A DNA stretch of 64,000 nt from Prauserella aidingensis (lineage in GTDB: Bacteria; Actinomycetota; Actinomycetes; Mycobacteriales; Pseudonocardiaceae), in NCBI RefSeq assembly GCF_024171865.1, contig NZ_JAMTCN010000010.1:62001-126000 (forward strand), given 5' to 3'. The position numbers and the translations under genes were made by a program. Of this stretch, positions 1 to 7,983 are shown one piece after another; the stretch's first letter is position 1; the number at the start of each line of letters is the position of its first letter. The notes under the pieces are model-generated. The model did no database searches and was not told where the DNA came from. It saw nothing but the letters and a program-made list of their open reading frames with translations.

Positions 1-238
1 GGCGATCGGCGGCCGCGCGACCCTGTTCGGCCCCGCGCTCGGCGCGCTGATCGTGGCCTGGGCCGAGACGTCGCTGTCGGAGAGTTTCCCCTCGATGTGG
101 ACGTACTTCCAGGGCGTGCTGTTCGTGGTCGTCGTGGCATTCCTGCCGCGTGGCTTCGCCTCCGTGTCGGCACTGTGGCGACGGCGGCCCACCCCGGCGA
201 CCGAACCCGCACCGCAGCGACAGGAGGCCACGGTATGA
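1..238 (+). CDS. urtC: Urea ABC transporter permease UrtC, C-terminal end (partial)
   Basis: This is the last 78 residues of an integral membrane permease; the gene enters from the left edge in frame 2. The visible part has the GGRATLFGP stretch, then AWAETSLSESFPSMWTYFQG and a hydrophobic segment ending in LPRG. This is the characteristic end of UrtC and of LivM-type permeases in general. UrtC forms the transmembrane channel of the urea importer with UrtB. Its TGA stop overlaps the ATG of the following ATPase gene (ATGA), so the genes are translationally coupled. The identification as urea rather than branched-chain amino acid transport rests on the tail and on the UrtD/UrtE-like ATPases downstream; urtA and urtB lie outside the window. 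Confidence 0.85.
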   Translation, partial: AIGGRATLFGPALGALIVAWAETSLSESFPSMWTYFQGVLFVVVVAFLPRGFASVSALWRRRPTPATEPAPQRQEATV

Positions 239-1011
239 GCATGACCGCCGACTACCTCGAACTCTCCGACGTGCGGGTGGAGTTCGACGGCTTCCGCGCC
301 GTCGACGGAGTGTCCCTCACGGTGCTGCAAGGGGATCTGCGTTTCCTGATCGGCCCGAACGGCGCGGGCAAGACGACCCTCGTCGACGCGATCACCGGCC
401 TCGCCCGCGCGGCCGGGTCGATCCGGTTCGGCAGGACCGAACTCCTCGGCCGCAAGGCGCACCGGATCGCACGGCTCGGTGTCGGCAGGACGTTCCAAAC
501 CGCCAGCGTGTTCGAGGACCTGTCCGTGTTGCAGAACCTCGACATCGCCGCGGGCGCCGAACGCGGCCCCGTGACGATGCTGCGGGCCCGTGGCCGGACA
601 CCCGAGCGGATCGACGAGACGTTGGAGACCGTCGGGCTCACGGCGCACCGCGACCTCAAGGCGGGGACGCTGTCCCACGGTCAGAAACAGTGGCTGGAGA
701 TCGGCATGCTCCTGGTCCGGGACGCGCGGGTGCTGCTGCTCGACGAACCCGTCGCGGGCATGAGCGGCGAGGAACGCACGAGGACCGGCGAACTGCTCCG
801 CCGCGTCGGCGCCGACCGGACGGTCGTGGTCGTCGAGCACGACATGGACTTCATGCGTTCGTTCGCGGACTCGGTGACCGTGTTGCACGCCGGTTCGGTG
901 CTGTCCGAAGGCAGTGTGGCCGAGGTGCAGTCCGACCCACGGGTGCAGGAGGTCTACCTCGGCACCGCGCCCACCGACGCGGCGAACGACTCCGACGAGG
1001 CGGTGGCGTGA
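235..1011 (+). CDS. urtD: Urea ABC transporter ATP-binding protein UrtD
   Basis: This 258-residue ABC ATPase of the urea importer hydrolyses ATP on the cytoplasmic face of UrtB/UrtC. Walker A (GPNGAGKT) is at about residues 40-47, the signature is the variant LSHGQKQWLEIG, and Walker B with catalytic Glu reads VLLLDEPVAGM. The FQTASVFEDL Q-loop region is typical of UrtD/LivG. The ATG at 235 overlaps the upstream stop; a second in-frame ATG at 241 is possible. The stop overlaps the start of urtE. The LSHGQ signature and close overlap with a UrtE-like gene favour urea over branched-chain amino acids, although the wider family is similar. Confidence 0.88.
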   Translation: MSMTADYLELSDVRVEFDGFRAVDGVSLTVLQGDLRFLIGPNGAGKTTLVDAITGLARAAGSIRFGRTELLGRKAHRIARLGVGRTFQTASVFEDLSVLQNLDIAAGAERGPVTMLRARGRTPERIDETLETVGLTAHRDLKAGTLSHGQKQWLEIGMLLVRDARVLLLDEPVAGMSGEERTRTGELLRRVGADRTVVVVEHDMDFMRSFADSVTVLHAGSVLSEGSVAEVQSDPRVQEVYLGTAPTDAANDSDEAVA

Positions 1012-1703
1012 TGCTCGAACTCGACGACCTCCACGTGGGCTACGGCCGCACGACCGTGGTGCACGGCGCGACCGTGCACGTGCCCGAAGGCGGGATCACC
1101 GCGGTGATGGGCCACAACGGAGCGGGCAAGACGACGTTGCTGCGCGCCGCCGTCGGACTGCTCGCACCGTCGCGGGGGCGGGTGCTGCTCGACGGCGACG
1201 ACGTCACGCGGCTGCGGCCCCACCGGCGCGTACGGCGCGGACTGGCCTACGTGCCACAGGGCCAGCAGAGCTTCCCCCAGCTCACGACGGCGGAGAACCT
1301 GCAGCTCGTCGCCGACACCCGCCCGCGCGGACGCGCCCGCACCGACGAGCTGCTCGATCTGTTCCCCGCGCTGCGCGAGGTGATGTCACGCAAGGCCGGC
1401 CTGCTCTCCGGTGGGCAGCGGCAGCAGCTGGCGATCGCCAGGGCGCTGATCACCGAACCGCGCGTGCTGATCCTCGACGAGCCCACCGAGGGCATCCAGC
1501 CGTCCGTCGTGGCCCAGATCGAACGCACGATCGCCGACCTGACGAGCGGTGACGACCTGTCGGTGCTGCTGGTGGAACAGCACATCGGTTTCGCGTTGTC
1601 GGTGGCGGACCGCTACTACGTCCTCGCCTCGGGCCGGGTCACCTCGTCCGGCGACGGCGGCGACGATTCCCACGCGACGGTCCGCGCCGCGATGGCGATC
1701 TGA
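1011..1703 (+). CDS. urtE: Urea ABC transporter ATP-binding protein UrtE
   Basis: This 230-residue ABC ATPase is the second ATPase of the urea importer and pairs with UrtD. It shows Walker A GHNGAGKT, a YVPQGQQSFPQLTTAENL Q-loop segment, the signature LSGGQRQQLAIARAL, and Walker B ILDEPTEGIQPSVV. EPTEGIQPS and GQ-SFPQLT are hallmarks of UrtE. The ATG overlaps the urtD stop by one base (TGATG). It is the last gene of the operon, which then converges on the minus-strand oxidoreductase 47 bp downstream. No obvious hairpin terminator is seen in that short gap. Confidence 0.9.
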   Translation: MLELDDLHVGYGRTTVVHGATVHVPEGGITAVMGHNGAGKTTLLRAAVGLLAPSRGRVLLDGDDVTRLRPHRRVRRGLAYVPQGQQSFPQLTTAENLQLVADTRPRGRARTDELLDLFPALREVMSRKAGLLSGGQRQQLAIARALITEPRVLILDEPTEGIQPSVVAQIERTIADLTSGDDLSVLLVEQHIGFALSVADRYYVLASGRVTSSGDGGDDSHATVRAAMAI

Positions 1704-1750
1704 GGATGCGGCCGACCCGGCGGTCCCGCACGGCCGCGCGTGCCGCCGGG

Positions 1751-2233
1751 TCAGCCACCGTGGTCGAAGCGGACGAACCTGACCTCACGGCCCAGTGCGC
1801 GGAAGTCCTCGTCGCTGCCGTCGACCCGGTAGCCCATGACGCGCGTCAGGCGTGCGGCGAGTTTCGGCGTCCTGCGGCCGTACTCGACCATCAGCTCCAC
1901 GCCCGTCTCGACGTCCAGCGCCGTCGCGGTCGCCGACGTACGTAACCGTCCGCTCTGGATGGTCACGGACGGGTTCTCGAGGATGTTCCGGTACCAGGCG
2001 GCTTTCGCCCCGAAACCGGAGCACGCCGTGATCGAGCGCGCGTCACTCGTGACCACCTCGAGAACGACCTCGCGCCGCTTGCCGGTGCGCCTGCCGGTGT
2101 GTACCAGGTACAGGAACCGGCGACTCAGCAGTGCGCCGAGGCCGCAGCGATAGAACACGATCGGCGCCCGCGCCAGCGCGCGCTTCCATCCGCTCGGCGG
2201 CCCGGCATCCGTGATCTGCTCCACGACCGGCAC
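1751..2233 (-). CDS. Nitroreductase-family deazaflavin (F420)-dependent oxidoreductase
   Basis: This is a 160-residue protein of the Ddn/DUF385 split-barrel family, whose members use reduced coenzyme F420 to reduce varied substrates in actinobacteria. Visible family features are LYLVHTGRRTGKRREVVLEVV near residue 45, the GFGAKAAWYRNILENPSV segment (the family's WyhNl-NP motif, cofactor binding) and a C-terminal region ending VRFVRFDHGG. Length is normal. The start is a GTG at 2233, 26 bp from the divergent pseudouridine synthase start, so the two share a compact promoter region. The substrate cannot be read from sequence. F420 use is inferred from the family. Confidence 0.82.
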   Translation of the reverse strand: MPVVEQITDAGPPSGWKRALARAPIVFYRCGLGALLSRRFLYLVHTGRRTGKRREVVLEVVTSDARSITACSGFGAKAAWYRNILENPSVTIQSGRLRTSATATALDVETGVELMVEYGRRTPKLAARLTRVMGYRVDGSDEDFRALGREVRFVRFDHGG

Positions 2234-2259
2234 CCTACTCCGCCGGTACCCTGGAACGC

Positions 2260-3168
2260 ATGAAACGCCCCGTCTCGCCGTTGCCGCAACGCAACGGACT
2301 CGACGCCGCGCGGCTGCGGCTCCCCGTCGACGGGACGTGGGCGACCGTGCGCGACCACCTGGTGCAGCGGCTGCACCGGCTGGAACCCGCCTACGTCGAC
2401 GAGATGATCACGGCGGGCCGGTTCGTCACGGCCACCGGTGCCGTCACGACCGACACCCCGTACGTGCCGGGCGAGTTCGTGTGGTTCCACCGCGACCTGC
2501 CCGACGAGGTGCCCGTACCGTTCGACATCGGCATCGTGTATCGCGACGACGACCTGGTGGTGGCCGACAAACCGCATTTCCTCGCGACGATCCCCCGCGG
2601 TAAGCACGTCATGCAGACTGCTCTGGTGCGGCTGCGCGACGAGCTCGGCCTGCCCGAGTTGAGCCCCGTGCACCGGCTCGACCGCGTGACCGCCGGGCTG
2701 CTGATGTTCACCGTGCGGCGGGAGCTGCGCGGGCCGTACCAGAACCTGTTCCGCGACCGCGTGGTGCACAAGGAGTACGAGGCGATCGCCCCGTACGACC
2801 CTCGGCTCACGCTGCCGCGCACGGTGCGGAGCCGGATCGTCAAACGCCGCGAGGTCGTCACCGCCGAGGAAGTGCCGGGCGAACCGAACGCCGAAACCCG
2901 CGTCGAGCTCGTCGAGGCCCGCGACGACCTGGGCCGCTACCGCCTGGTGCCCGCCACCGGACGGACGCACCAGCTGCGGGTGCACCTGGCCTCGCTCGGC
3001 GTGCCCATCGTGGGCGACTCGTTCTACCCGGTGACGTACGAGACCGCGCTCGACGACTTCCGCAACCCGTTGCAGCTGCTGGCGAAGGTCCTCGAATTCA
3101 CCGACCCGCTCACCGGGCGGCGCCGCCGGTTCGAGAGCGCCCGCACGCTCTCGGCCTGGCCCGGCTGA
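2260..3168 (+). CDS. RluA-family RNA pseudouridine synthase
   Basis: This 302-residue enzyme isomerises uridine to pseudouridine in structured RNA. The catalytic Asp lies in HRLDRVTAGLLMF (about residues 145-157). It is followed by the usual RTHQLRVHLASLGVPIVGD block near the C-terminus. The N-terminal part resembles the S4-like or extended RluA forms. The protein ends FESARTLSAWPG. The DNA encoding this end (3101-3168) is repeated at 3917-4000 beyond a vapBC cassette, so this gene's 3' end has been rearranged (see findings). The RNA target (rRNA or tRNA) is not predictable from sequence alone. Confidence 0.88.
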   Translation: MKRPVSPLPQRNGLDAARLRLPVDGTWATVRDHLVQRLHRLEPAYVDEMITAGRFVTATGAVTTDTPYVPGEFVWFHRDLPDEVPVPFDIGIVYRDDDLVVADKPHFLATIPRGKHVMQTALVRLRDELGLPELSPVHRLDRVTAGLLMFTVRRELRGPYQNLFRDRVVHKEYEAIAPYDPRLTLPRTVRSRIVKRREVVTAEEVPGEPNAETRVELVEARDDLGRYRLVPATGRTHQLRVHLASLGVPIVGDSFYPVTYETALDDFRNPLQLLAKVLEFTDPLTGRRRRFESARTLSAWPG

Positions 3169-3176
3169 GCACGGGT

Positions 3177-3569
3177 TCAGGCAGGCGACGCGACCGGAAG
3201 TCCCATCGACTCGGCGGCCATCCCCAGTCTCTTGTCGTACGTGACGAAGGTGCCCAGGTCTCCTTCGAGGAGCAACGCGGTCGCAAGGTGAATGGCATCG
3301 AGAGATCGCAGCTGCGGGTCGGGCAACCGGCCCGCAGCTTCCGCCACGGCCCTGCTCATCTCGATCAAGCCCACCTTCTCCAGTGCGAGATCGGCACGAG
3401 GCAGGGCGCCTCCACCCTGGCGGATCGCTGCTCGCCTGGTCTCGACCGACAGCAGCGCGCTCGACACCACGTGTTCGTCCGAACGTTCGCCCACCATCCG
3501 ACGCAACGCAGGCGTTTCGGCCTCGGCCCACACCAGCTTGAGGAAGGCCGACGTGTCGAGGTAGATCAC
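3177..3569 (-). CDS. vapC: VapC-type PIN-domain ribonuclease toxin
   Basis: This is a 130-residue PIN-domain protein, the expected size for VapC. It begins MIYLDTSAFLKLVWAE with the first acidic catalytic Asp at residue 5. It has a conserved Glu in SVETRR, an Asp in SLDAIHLATALLL and a last acidic residue in FVTYDKRL, together making the Mg-binding quartet. VapC toxins cleave tRNA or rRNA when released from antitoxin. Its ATG overlaps the stop of the upstream antitoxin gene (ATGA), the standard coupling. It stops only 8 bp beyond the pseudouridine synthase stop, facing it, inside an apparently inserted cassette. Confidence 0.92.
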   Translation of the reverse strand: MIYLDTSAFLKLVWAEAETPALRRMVGERSDEHVVSSALLSVETRRAAIRQGGGALPRADLALEKVGLIEMSRAVAEAAGRLPDPQLRSLDAIHLATALLLEGDLGTFVTYDKRLGMAAESMGLPVASPA

Positions 3570-3847
3570 CAGGCTTCCTCGCCACGCATGTCGGCGAGTA
3601 CGTCGGTCAGGCCGCGACGACCGTGCGGCACCGGAGGGGGATCGCCCAGCTCACTAACGTGCCCTGCCGGGGGCCGATACTGTCCGGCCGCCTCCAACCG
3701 ATCGAGAGCGGACCCGTCGGATTCCACGGGCACGAGGTAGGCCACCAAGCGACCACGGTCGGTCACCTCGACCCGCTCGCCGGCTTTTGCCAAGGCGACG
3801 TAGTGGGACGCTTGCTGACGAAGCTCCCGGATGCCGATGGACGTCAT
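3566..3847 (-). CDS. vapB: VapB-type antitoxin (Phd/YefM-like fold)
   Basis: This is a 93-residue antitoxin. The N-terminal part MTSIGIRELRQQASHYVA followed by GERVEVTDRGRLVAYLVP is the Phd/YefM DNA-binding and dimerisation domain. The C-terminal half (LADMRGEEAW at the end) would wrap the PIN toxin. It lies immediately upstream of vapC with a 4-bp overlap. An inverted repeat at 3857-3875, ten bases before the ATG, is a good candidate for the autoregulatory operator. The cassette sits between two copies of the end of the neighbouring pseudouridine synthase gene. Confidence 0.9.
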   Translation of the reverse strand: MTSIGIRELRQQASHYVALAKAGERVEVTDRGRLVAYLVPVESDGSALDRLEAAGQYRPPAGHVSELGDPPPVPHGRRGLTDVLADMRGEEAW

Positions 3848-3856
3848 GAGCCCATT

Positions 3857-3875
3857 GTAGCATCTGATGTGCTAC
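3857..3875. promoter_or_regulatory. Candidate VapB/VapBC operator (inverted repeat)
   Basis: The sequence is GTAGCATCTGATGTGCTAC: perfect 6-bp arms (GTAGCA/TGCTAC) around a 7-bp spacer, 10 bp upstream of the vapB ATG. It lies in a locally AT-richer patch. Toxin-antitoxin pairs usually repress themselves through such a palindrome. The assignment rests on position and symmetry only. Confidence 0.6.
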
Positions 3876-3916
3876 CTCTGTCTCGTCACGAGCGACCGCG
3901 CTGCGCCGACGCTCCC

Positions 3917-4000
3917 CCGACCCGCTCACCGGGCGGCGACACGCTCACCGGGCGCCGCCGGTTCGAGAGCGCCCGCACCCTGTCCGCCTGGCCCGGCTGA
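3917..4000 (+). pseudogene. Duplicated 3' end of the pseudouridine synthase gene
   Basis: This segment repeats 3101-3168, the last 22 codons and stop of the pseudouridine synthase, with 65 of 68 bases identical plus one 16-bp insertion (ACACGCTCACCGGGCG, itself a copy of adjacent sequence). The three substitutions are all synonymous in the original frame (ACG/ACC, CTC/CTG, TCG/TCC). It has no start of its own. The most economical reading is that vapBC arrived together with the gene end of a related strain, or recombined with it, and left the old or new end behind. Confidence 0.8.
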
Positions 4001-4009
4001 ACCCGAGGC

Positions 4010-4112
4010 CGCAACACGACGCCCGGAGAACGCAACACGGTCCCCGCGATCCGCAACACGGCCCCCGGAGAACGCAACACGGTCTCCTGGGGACGCAACA
4101 CGGCGCGTGTGG
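4010..4112. repeat. 21-bp tandem repeat, locus A
   Basis: Four complete 21-bp units and a partial fifth. Each begins CGCAACACGG or CGCAACACGA and continues with an 11-bp variable GC-rich part (for example TCCCCGCGATC). Unit starts are 4010, 4031, 4052, 4073 and 4094. The array fills the gap between the remnant gene end (stop 4000) and the convergent parC stop at 4133. The same unit family occurs at 28535-28652, 34607-34753 and 38437-38562. Confidence 0.9.
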
Positions 4113-4132
4113 GAGGCCGGCCCGTCCCCGGC

Positions 4133-7100
4133 TCAGTCGCGTTCGATGCGGTGGCCGATGACCTCCGGGCCGGGGTGGGCAGCACCGGAGCCGTCGCGGC
4201 GGTCGTCGACCTCGGGAAGTTCCACCGCGTCGCCCTTGCGGGAACTGCCCGCGGGCCGCGGGCCGATCCACGCGACCCGGACGGCGTCCTCGCCCTTCAG
4301 CAACCGGTGAGCACGCACGCCCACGGTCGCGCGGCCCTTCGCGGGGTACTCCGCGAACGGCGTCACCTTCACCGTCTCACCCGTGGCCGTGACGACGAAC
4401 GGTTCACCGTGCTCGTCGTCGTCCGTGCGCACCGCGCCGAAGAACACGACCTCCGCGTCACCGGACAACTTGACGCCCGCCATGCCGCCGCTCTTGAGCC
4501 CCTGCGGCCGCACCAGCGACGCCGAGTACCGCAACAGCGACGCCGCGGACGTCACGAACGCCAGTTCCTCCTCGCCGTCGGTCAACCACGCCGCGCCGAC
4601 GACCTCGTCGCCCTCCTTGAGATTGATGACCTCGAACTCCTCGGAACGCACGGGCCAGTCGGGGGCGCACACCTTCACCACACCGGCCTTGGTGCCCAGC
4701 GCCAGCCCCGGCGACTCGCCGACATGGTCGCCGAGCGGGGCGAGCCCGACGATCCGTTCACCCTTCGCCAGCGGCACGAGTTCTCTCGCCGCCATGCCGC
4801 CGCGCAGCGACACCGTGCCGCTCTGCTCCGGCAGCACGGGCAGCGGCAGCACGTCCACCTTGAACGCCCTGCCCGCGCTCGTCACCAGGACCACCTGGCC
4901 GCGCGCGGTCGTGCGGACCACGGCCTGCACCGCGTCGTGTTTGACCCGGCCGTTGCGGCGGCGGCTCTCCTGCGCCTCCTCCGACTCGGCCGCAGTGCGG
5001 GCGACGAGCCCGGTGGCCGACAGCACCACGTGACACGGGTCGTCGGCGACCTCCAGCGGACCGGCCGGTTTGGACGCGGCCAGCACCTCCTTGAGGTCGC
5101 CGTCGATCAGCGCGGTGCGGCGTTCGGTCGGGAAGTCCTTCGCGATCTTCGCCAGCTCGGCCGAGACGACCTTCTTCAGTTCCTTGTCGTCGTCGAGGAT
5201 CTTCGACAGCTCCGCGATCTCCTCGCGCAGCTTCTCCTCCTCCTGCTCGAGGTCGAGCTTGTCGTACTTGGTCAACCGCCGCAGCGGGGTGTCCAAAATG
5301 TACGTTGCCTGGATCTCGGTGAGTTCGAACCGCTTCATCAGGCCCTCCTTGGCGGCCTGCGCGTTGTCGCTCTGCCGGATGAGCTTGATGACCTTGTCGA
5401 TGTCGACGAGCGCCTTGAGCAGACCCTCCACCAGGTGCAGCCGCTCCTCGCGCTTGCGGCGACGGTAGCGGGTGCGGCGGGTGACGACGTCGTAGCGGTG
5501 CTGCAGGAACACCTCGAGCAACGGCTTGAGCCCGAGGGTCTGCGGCTTGCCGTCGACGAGCACGAGGTTGTTGATGCCGAACGATTGCTCCAGCGGCGTC
5601 AGCCGGTACAGGTCCGCCAGCAGCGCCTGCGGGTTGACGCCGACCTTGCACTCGATGACCAGCCGCGTGCCGTTCTCGCGATCGGTGAGGTCCTTGACGT
5701 CGGCGATGCCCGAGAGCCGCTTCGTCTTGTTGACCTCGTCGGTGATGCGCTCGATGACCTTCTCCGGGCCCACGCCGTACGGCAGCTCGGTCACGGTGAT
5801 GCCCTGCCGCCTGCTGCCTTCGATCGGGCCGGTCTCCACGGTCGCGCGCATCCGCACGACGCCGCGGCCCGTCTCGTAGGCCTTGCGCACCTGGTCCAGG
5901 CCGAGCAGCTGCCCACCGGTCGGCAGGTCGGGTCCCGGCACGAACTCCATCAGCTTGTCGAGCGACGCGTTCGGGTGGTTGATCAGCCAGCGCGCGGCGG
6001 CGATGACCTCGCTGAGGTTGTGCGGAATCATGTTGGTCGCCATGCCGACCGCGATCCCGGACGTACCGTTGACCAGCAGGTTCGGGAACGACGCGGGCAG
6101 CACCGACGGTTCGAGCAGCTCACCGTCGTAGTTCGGCCGCATGTCGACGGTCTCTTCACCCAGCTCGCCGACGAGCAGCATCGCCTCGGGCGACATGCGA
6201 GCCTCGGTGTTGTGGTTGACGAAACCGCCCGCGAGGAAGGAGTGATCGTCCGACTCGACCCGCACGGAGTACACCTCGGCCGGCTCCGCAGCCTCGACCT
6301 CAGTGACCTCCTCGAACCGGTACCCGGAGTCCATGATCGGAAGGATCGTCTGCAGGACCTCGGTGTCCTTGATCCGGTCGATGATGCGGAGACGTTCGGT
6401 TTCCCAACGCTCCATCCGATCGAAGTTGTGCTGTGTGAGCCATTTCCGCCCGCTGCCGCGCCGATCGAAGTCCGCAGCTCCACGTACGTAGTCGGCCACG
6501 AACGGAACGTGGTCGGCACTCAACCGATGCGGGCGTAGCGGAGAGCGCTGCAGCAACTCCTGCAGCTTGGCCTGCTTGGTCTTCAGGAACCCGACGCGCT
6601 CGGCGAACGCCTTGACGTTGCGCAACCCCGCGATGACCAGTCGCCGTTCGACCGAACCGCTCTTCCTGGTGTAGGCGCAGATCCGCGCAGTGACGCCGAA
6701 CTCTGCCAGTAGCTCCTGCAACTCGGATGCCAGCCGCTCACTGTAGGTGCTGTACTGAACGGTGAACGAGTTGTCGGCCTGGCGAACACCACCGTCACCC
6801 TCGAACGCGGCCATCAAGAACGCGCGCTTGACTCCCCAACCGCCCGTCCAGACATGCTCCGGCACGAACTTGTCCTTGGCCCCGTGTCCGATGAACTCGG
6901 CCAGCGGGCTACGCCGGAACGCGTCCATACCGCCCGCATAGTCCTGGATGTCCAGTTCACGAATCCGCTTCCGGTCCCGACGTGTCTCTCGCTCGTACAC
7001 ATATCGCTGCCCACCGACGAGCTGGTCGTACGCGTGCAATACCTCGTCGAAGTAATGGTCGTCGGTGTTGCTGAACCCGGCACGGTTCTCGGTGGCGAAG

Positions 7101-7903
7101 CCTTCCGAGACCCACGCGCCCGCGAGCACACCCTGCATGTACTCCCGCGCGGTGGGCACGACCTGCATCCACGCGTTGCGCGCCACACAGACAACCGTGC
7201 CCGGTTCGACCTCGTCCAGCCTGCGCCACTGGAACAAGGGGACACCGGCGGGCGCTTCGAGGCACAGTACGAGGTGGTTCTCACTACCGCGCAGTGAATA
7301 CCCGGACTTCGTGGACATGCGCAGGGTCGGATGGACACCGGAGTTGAAGACCTTGTTCACCCGAACGGTTTTGCCGTCCTTGTCGAGCACCTCGAAGTCG
7401 GCCTCCGCCTCCGAGTTCTCAGGCAGATCGACGACGTCGGCGATACGAGGACTCGACCCGTCCGCAAGCCGGATACGGGTTTCACCAACCAGGCAGTAAC
7501 GCGACGCGGCCGGTCCATCGTCCGGGCTACCGAAATTGCCGTGCCCGTCGACCAGCGGGACGTTCATCGAGAAGTCCTGCGCGAGCCGCACCATCGCGTC
7601 GTAGATCGCGACGTCGCCGTGCGGGTGGTAGCGGCCCATCACGTCACCGACGACGCGCGACGACTTCACGTACGCGTGGCTGGGCCGGTAGCCGTTCTCG
7701 TTCATGGAGAACAGGATCCGGCGGTGCACCGGCTTGAGGCCGTCGCGCGCGTCGGGCAGCGCCCGGGAGTGGATGACCGAGTAGGCGTACTCCAGGTACG
7801 AGTCCTCGATCTCCGTGGCCAGCGAGTTGTCGTAGACCTGGGCGCCGGCCTGGTCGAACGCGGCCGGATCGACGCGGGTGGTCGGGTTCTTACGGCGTGC
7901 CAT
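4133..7903 (-). CDS. parC: DNA topoisomerase IV subunit A (ParC/GyrA family) with intein
   Basis: The precursor is 1256 residues; removing the 429-residue intein leaves an 827-residue subunit, normal for the family. This subunit breaks and rejoins DNA through a tyrosine. The N-terminal extein carries [35 protein letters not shown] and [15 protein letters not shown]. The catalytic Tyr is residue 136, and the intein follows it directly. The C-terminal extein resumes [12 protein letters not shown] and has a long coiled-coil, then beta-pinwheel repeats. The ATG at 7903 has GGAG 6 bp upstream. parE is 80 bp upstream on the same strand, so they form an operon. Because gyrA/gyrB normally lie near dnaA in actinobacteria, this second pair is called topoisomerase IV; that naming is inference. 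Confidence 0.92.
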   Translation of the reverse strand: MARRKNPTTRVDPAAFDQAGAQVYDNSLATEIEDSYLEYAYSVIHSRALPDARDGLKPVHRRILFSMNENGYRPSHAYVKSSRVVGDVMGRYHPHGDVAIYDAMVRLAQDFSMNVPLVDGHGNFGSPDDGPAASRYCLVGETRIRLADGSSPRIADVVDLPENSEAEADFEVLDKDGKTVRVNKVFNSGVHPTLRMSTKSGYSLRGSENHLVLCLEAPAGVPLFQWRRLDEVEPGTVVCVARNAWMQVVPTAREYMQGVLAGAWVSEGFATENRAGFSNTDDHYFDEVLHAYDQLVGGQRYVYERETRRDRKRIRELDIQDYAGGMDAFRRSPLAEFIGHGAKDKFVPEHVWTGGWGVKRAFLMAAFEGDGGVRQADNSFTVQYSTYSERLASELQELLAEFGVTARICAYTRKSGSVERRLVIAGLRNVKAFAERVGFLKTKQAKLQELLQRSPLRPHRLSADHVPFVADYVRGAADFDRRGSGRKWLTQHNFDRMERWETERLRIIDRIKDTEVLQTILPIMDSGYRFEEVTEVEAAEPAEVYSVRVESDDHSFLAGGFVNHNTEARMSPEAMLLVGELGEETVDMRPNYDGELLEPSVLPASFPNLLVNGTSGIAVGMATNMIPHNLSEVIAAARWLINHPNASLDKLMEFVPGPDLPTGGQLLGLDQVRKAYETGRGVVRMRATVETGPIEGSRRQGITVTELPYGVGPEKVIERITDEVNKTKRLSGIADVKDLTDRENGTRLVIECKVGVNPQALLADLYRLTPLEQSFGINNLVLVDGKPQTLGLKPLLEVFLQHRYDVVTRRTRYRRRKREERLHLVEGLLKALVDIDKVIKLIRQSDNAQAAKEGLMKRFELTEIQATYILDTPLRRLTKYDKLDLEQEEEKLREEIAELSKILDDDKELKKVVSAELAKIAKDFPTERRTALIDGDLKEVLAASKPAGPLEVADDPCHVVLSATGLVARTAAESEEAQESRRRNGRVKHDAVQAVVRTTARGQVVLVTSAGRAFKVDVLPLPVLPEQSGTVSLRGGMAARELVPLAKGERIVGLAPLGDHVGESPGLALGTKAGVVKVCAPDWPVRSEEFEVINLKEGDEVVGAAWLTDGEEELAFVTSAASLLRYSASLVRPQGLKSGGMAGVKLSGDAEVVFFGAVRTDDDEHGEPFVVTATGETVKVTPFAEYPAKGRATVGVRAHRLLKGEDAVRVAWIGPRPAGSSRKGDAVELPEVDDRRDGSGAAHPGPEVIGHRIERD
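6209..7495 (-). other. Intein in ParC with LAGLIDADG homing endonuclease
   Basis: Residues 137-565 of the ParC precursor, 429 residues. It starts with the splicing Cys ([13 protein letters not shown]), has a block B-like [10 protein letters not shown], and ends [13 protein letters not shown]. The penultimate His and terminal Asn are present and the next residue is Thr, so all nucleophiles are in place. It carries two LAGLIDADG-like helices, LAGAWVSEG (intein residues about 123-131) and [11 protein letters not shown] (about 226-236), with the acidic residues kept. It sits directly after the catalytic Tyr (RY/TEA), the known insertion site of mycobacterial GyrA inteins. It looks full-length and splicing-competent. 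Confidence 0.93.
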
Positions 7904-7983
7904 GGTGTTCTCCGGCTCCTGGTTCGTGCTCTGGCGCGGCGGATACGGGTGCGGGGACGGCGGATGCGGGGACGACCGCGCCG

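Noticed and set aside
3169-3916. Classical mobile element around vapBC
   Set aside because: No transposase, integrase, terminal inverted repeats or target-site duplication; the only flanking repeat is the gene end, which fits recombination better.
4109-6538. Long open frame on the plus strand opposite parC
   Set aside because: It has no recognisable domain, is rich in Arg, Val, His, Asp and Gln as expected for a shadow of GC-biased coding DNA, and lies wholly opposite a clear ParC.
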